Shown: one piece after another, positions 6,393-8,077 of the stretch
How the letters are laid out: every line of letters begins with the position of its first letter
Numbering within the stretch: the stretch's first letter is position 1
Assembly: GCA_011390435.1 (NCBI GenBank)
Contig: JAABSK010000110.1
Coordinates: forward strand, 1 to 8,077
Direction of reading: 5' to 3'
DNA from: Desulfobacteraceae bacterium
GTDB taxonomy: Bacteria; Desulfobacterota; Desulfobacteria; Desulfobacterales; Desulfobacteraceae
Length of the DNA stretch: 8,077 nt
The notes under the pieces: generated by a model
Told to the model about the DNA's origin: nothing
Databases searched by the model: none
Seen by the model: only the letters and a program-made list of their open reading frames with translations
Made by a program: the position numbers and the translations under genes

Positions 6393-7052
6393 TTACCAGG
6401 CGGATTTCAATTCCCGATATCCTGCCGTGCCTTTCGTCAGTTTTTCCGGCAAAGGATCATTTTCGTTAATATCCAGACAGATCAGCTGGTTGTCCGATGT
6501 TTCCCGATATCGCAATCCAGTTTCCGGACAGACATACGCTCCGCCAGCATCTGGTTTTTCCAGTTTATGGCCATGCCGGGAAACCCAGGCAACTTTTCTG
6601 GCCGGGCATCCTTGAACCAGCGCATAGTCTGAAACATTTCGCGTCACCACTGCCCCGGCAGCAACAAAGGCATACCGACCGACTGTCACACCGCAGACAA
6701 GGGTTGCATTGGCCCCGATGGTGGCCCCTTTTCTGATCCATGTTTTTTCATACAGATGCCTGCGGTTGATTTCCGACCGGGGATTGGAAACGTTGGTCAT
6801 CACGCAGGACGGCCCAAGAAAAACATCGTCTTCAATGTCAACCCCGTCATAGACTGAAACATTGTTCTGAATCTTGACATTGTTTCCAATGGTAACGCCT
6901 CCTGAAATGCAGACATTCTGGCCAAGGGTGCAGTTTTTTCCAATCACCGCACCGGACAGAACATGGGAAAAGTGCCAGATGCACGTCCCAGTTCCAATGG
7001 TGACCCCCTCATCCACATATGCAGATCCATGAACAAACACTGTCTTATCCAT
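6393..7052 (-). CDS. wbpD: UDP-2-acetamido-3-amino-2,3-dideoxy-glucuronate N-acetyltransferase (WbpD/WlbB type)
   Basis: The 219-residue protein is a left-handed beta-helix acetyltransferase, shown by hexapeptide repeats from VTIGTGTCIW (17-26) to AGAVVTRNV (132-140). The CIWHFSHVLSGAVIG (24-38), NVSVYDGV (64-71), SNPRSEINRR (89-98) and GCPARKVAWVSRHG (148-161) segments are typical of WbpD/WlbB. It should use acetyl-CoA to acetylate the 3-amino group formed by WbpE, yielding UDP-GlcNAc(3NAc)A; the enzyme is expected to be a cytoplasmic trimer. Beyond residue 166 there is a tail of about 50 residues with YVCPETGLRYR (173-183), longer than the roughly 190-residue characterised enzymes. The gene starts 19 bases after wbpB with AGGG about 9 bases before the ATG. 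Confidence 0.9.
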   Translation of the reverse strand: MDKTVFVHGSAYVDEGVTIGTGTCIWHFSHVLSGAVIGKNCTLGQNVCISGGVTIGNNVKIQNNVSVYDGVDIEDDVFLGPSCVMTNVSNPRSEINRRHLYEKTWIRKGATIGANATLVCGVTVGRYAFVAAGAVVTRNVSDYALVQGCPARKVAWVSRHGHKLEKPDAGGAYVCPETGLRYRETSDNQLICLDINENDPLPEKLTKGTAGYRELKSAW

Positions 7053-7071
7053 TAACGCAACCCTGATTCTT

Positions 7072-8034
7072 TTATTTTCCCTGCCCGCGCTGTAAAAACG
7101 GGTGTACCATTGCCTTGTTTTTGATTCCCGGCGTACTGCTGCGTATGGAAGAGACCAGATTCAATGACGGTCTGGCATCTTCAATACCATACCCCTGACC
7201 GGAAATGATATCCTGATACACCAGGGTGTGCAGATCGGTAAACCCGCCTGAAAATTCGATCTCAGATCCATCAACGGTAATGGACCTGAAGGTGGGAACC
7301 CCCTTTTTCACGACGGCTTCAGGCAGATCCGTACGATCAACAGACAAAAACCATTTGACATTTGCTTTTTCAAGCTCGATAAAACCGGCCATCTGGCGGT
7401 TGTTGGCCACATGAACCTCCTGATATTGAACAGGACCGAACAGCCAGATGAGCATGTCAAAAAAATGGATGCCGATATTGGTGGCGATCCCGCCGGATTT
7501 GGCGATATCCCCCTTCCAGGAAGTAAAATACCATTTTCCCCTGGACGTAATATAACTTAAATCAATATCATATTTTCGCGATTGCCCTTCTGCCTCTATT
7601 TTTCGTTTCAATTCAATGATCGATGGATGGACCCTCAGCTGAAGGACATTGTACACCCTGTTTCCGGTCTCTTCTTCCATCAGGGAGATGGCATCCAGAT
7701 TCCAGGGATTGAGAACCAGTGGCTTTTCACATATCGCATCAGCGCCGATTCTCAAGGCAAACCGCATATGGGCATCATGTAGATAGTTGGGCGAACAGAT
7801 ACTCACATAATCGATTTTGTAATGATCCCCTTTTCGCCTGAGTTTTTCCGCATGCCGGTCAAAACGCTCAAATTCGGTGAAAAAGGAGACATCATAGGAG
7901 AAACTGTCAAGAATGCCGACAGAATCAGATTTATCCAGCGCTGCCACCAGCGTGTTCTGAGTATCCTTGATGGCTTTTAAATGTTTGGGTGCCACATATC
8001 CGGCAGCGCCAACCAGGGCAAAATTTTTGTTCAA
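7072..8034 (-). CDS. wbpB: UDP-N-acetyl-glucuronate 3-dehydrogenase (WbpB/WlbA type, Gfo/Idh/MocA family), TTG start
   Basis: This 320-residue NAD-dependent oxidoreductase should oxidise C3 of UDP-GlcNAcA to the 3-keto sugar that WbpE aminates. In characterised systems the WbpB and WbpE reactions are coupled, with NAD+ regenerated using 2-oxoglutarate. The Rossmann fold starts at FALVGAAGYVAP (5-16). FFTEFERFDRH (51-61), YVSICSPNYLHD (76-87), CEKPLVLNPWN (102-112, with the active-site K104), the LQLRVHPSI segment (131-139), YITSRGKWYF (161-170) and GGIATNIGIHFFD (181-193, with H190) are close to the WlbA pattern. No ATG is available; the start is a TTG at 8034 behind a very strong ribosome-binding site. 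The frame upstream stays open to the window edge, but the family N-terminus aligns at the TTG. wbpA would be a natural upstream neighbour but is not visible. Confidence 0.92.
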   Translation of the reverse strand: MNKNFALVGAAGYVAPKHLKAIKDTQNTLVAALDKSDSVGILDSFSYDVSFFTEFERFDRHAEKLRRKGDHYKIDYVSICSPNYLHDAHMRFALRIGADAICEKPLVLNPWNLDAISLMEEETGNRVYNVLQLRVHPSIIELKRKIEAEGQSRKYDIDLSYITSRGKWYFTSWKGDIAKSGGIATNIGIHFFDMLIWLFGPVQYQEVHVANNRQMAGFIELEKANVKWFLSVDRTDLPEAVVKKGVPTFRSITVDGSEIEFSGGFTDLHTLVYQDIISGQGYGIEDARPSLNLVSSIRSSTPGIKNKAMVHPFLQRGQGK

Positions 8035-8038
8035 TTTG

Positions 8039-8048
8039 TCACCACCTT
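8039..8048 (-). promoter_or_regulatory. Ribosome-binding site supporting the TTG start of wbpB
   Basis: On the minus strand AAGGTGGTGA matches the anti-Shine-Dalgarno complement AAGGAGGTGA at nine of ten positions and ends 4 bases before the TTG at 8034. No ATG lies in frame between it and the right edge, so it fixes the non-standard start. The remaining bases to 8077 hold no recognisable gene; a TGA in another frame there could be the end of the preceding gene. Confidence 0.75.
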
Positions 8049-8077
8049 TTAAAATCCGTGTTTTATCTGTCAGAAAA

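Noticed and set aside
1..8077. CRISPR arrays, tRNA or rRNA genes, insertion sequences, riboswitches
   Set aside because: No regularly spaced repeats, cloverleaf-like segments, transposase motifs or terminal inverted repeats were seen; nearly all bases are accounted for by coding genes.

Overview
The window holds nine protein genes, all on the minus strand, in two consecutive blocks. Reading in the direction of transcription (right to left), a nucleotide-sugar and glycosyltransferase block (positions 8034 to 4236) is followed by a 253-base gap and then a type IV pilus minor-pilin block (3982 to 1), whose last gene runs off the left edge. The balanced base composition, the pairing of FimT/PilW/PilV/PilX/PilY1 with a Wbp/Wlb cluster, and the style of the PilY1-like protein suggest a Gram-negative bacterium, perhaps a Desulfobacterota (deltaproteobacterial) sulfate reducer. 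That assignment is inference; there is no rRNA or other taxonomic marker here.

Sugar block. WbpB/WlbA (NAD-dependent 3-dehydrogenase, TTG start), WbpD/WlbB (left-handed beta-helix N-acetyltransferase) and WbpE/WlbC (PLP aminotransferase) are the three enzymes that convert UDP-GlcNAcA into UDP-2,3-diacetamido-2,3-dideoxy-glucuronic acid. The step before (WbpA, UDP-GlcNAc 6-dehydrogenase) and the optional step after (WbpI, 2-epimerase) are not in the window. A membrane-anchored family 2 glycosyltransferase of the dolichol/polyprenyl-phosphate sugar synthase type follows. The genes are 12 to 54 bases apart and look like one transcription unit.

Pilus block. fimT/gspH-like, pilW-like, pilV-like and pilX-like prepilin genes are followed by a pilY1-like gene. 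The first three are joined by 4-base ATGA overlaps, and the ribosome-binding site of pilY1 overlaps the pilX stop codon. This is the usual set for the priming complex at the type IV pilus tip, with PilY1 as tip adhesin and assembly factor. The major pilin and the motor genes are not here.

The most unusual object is the PilY1-like protein. Its von Willebrand A (VWA) domain, with MIDAS residues 65-69, appears to be interrupted by two golvesin/xanthan-lyase-type beta-sandwich modules (residues about 174-310 and 466-593), with EF-hand-like calcium loops between them. This predicts a pilus-tip adhesin carrying extra, possibly glycan-binding, modules.
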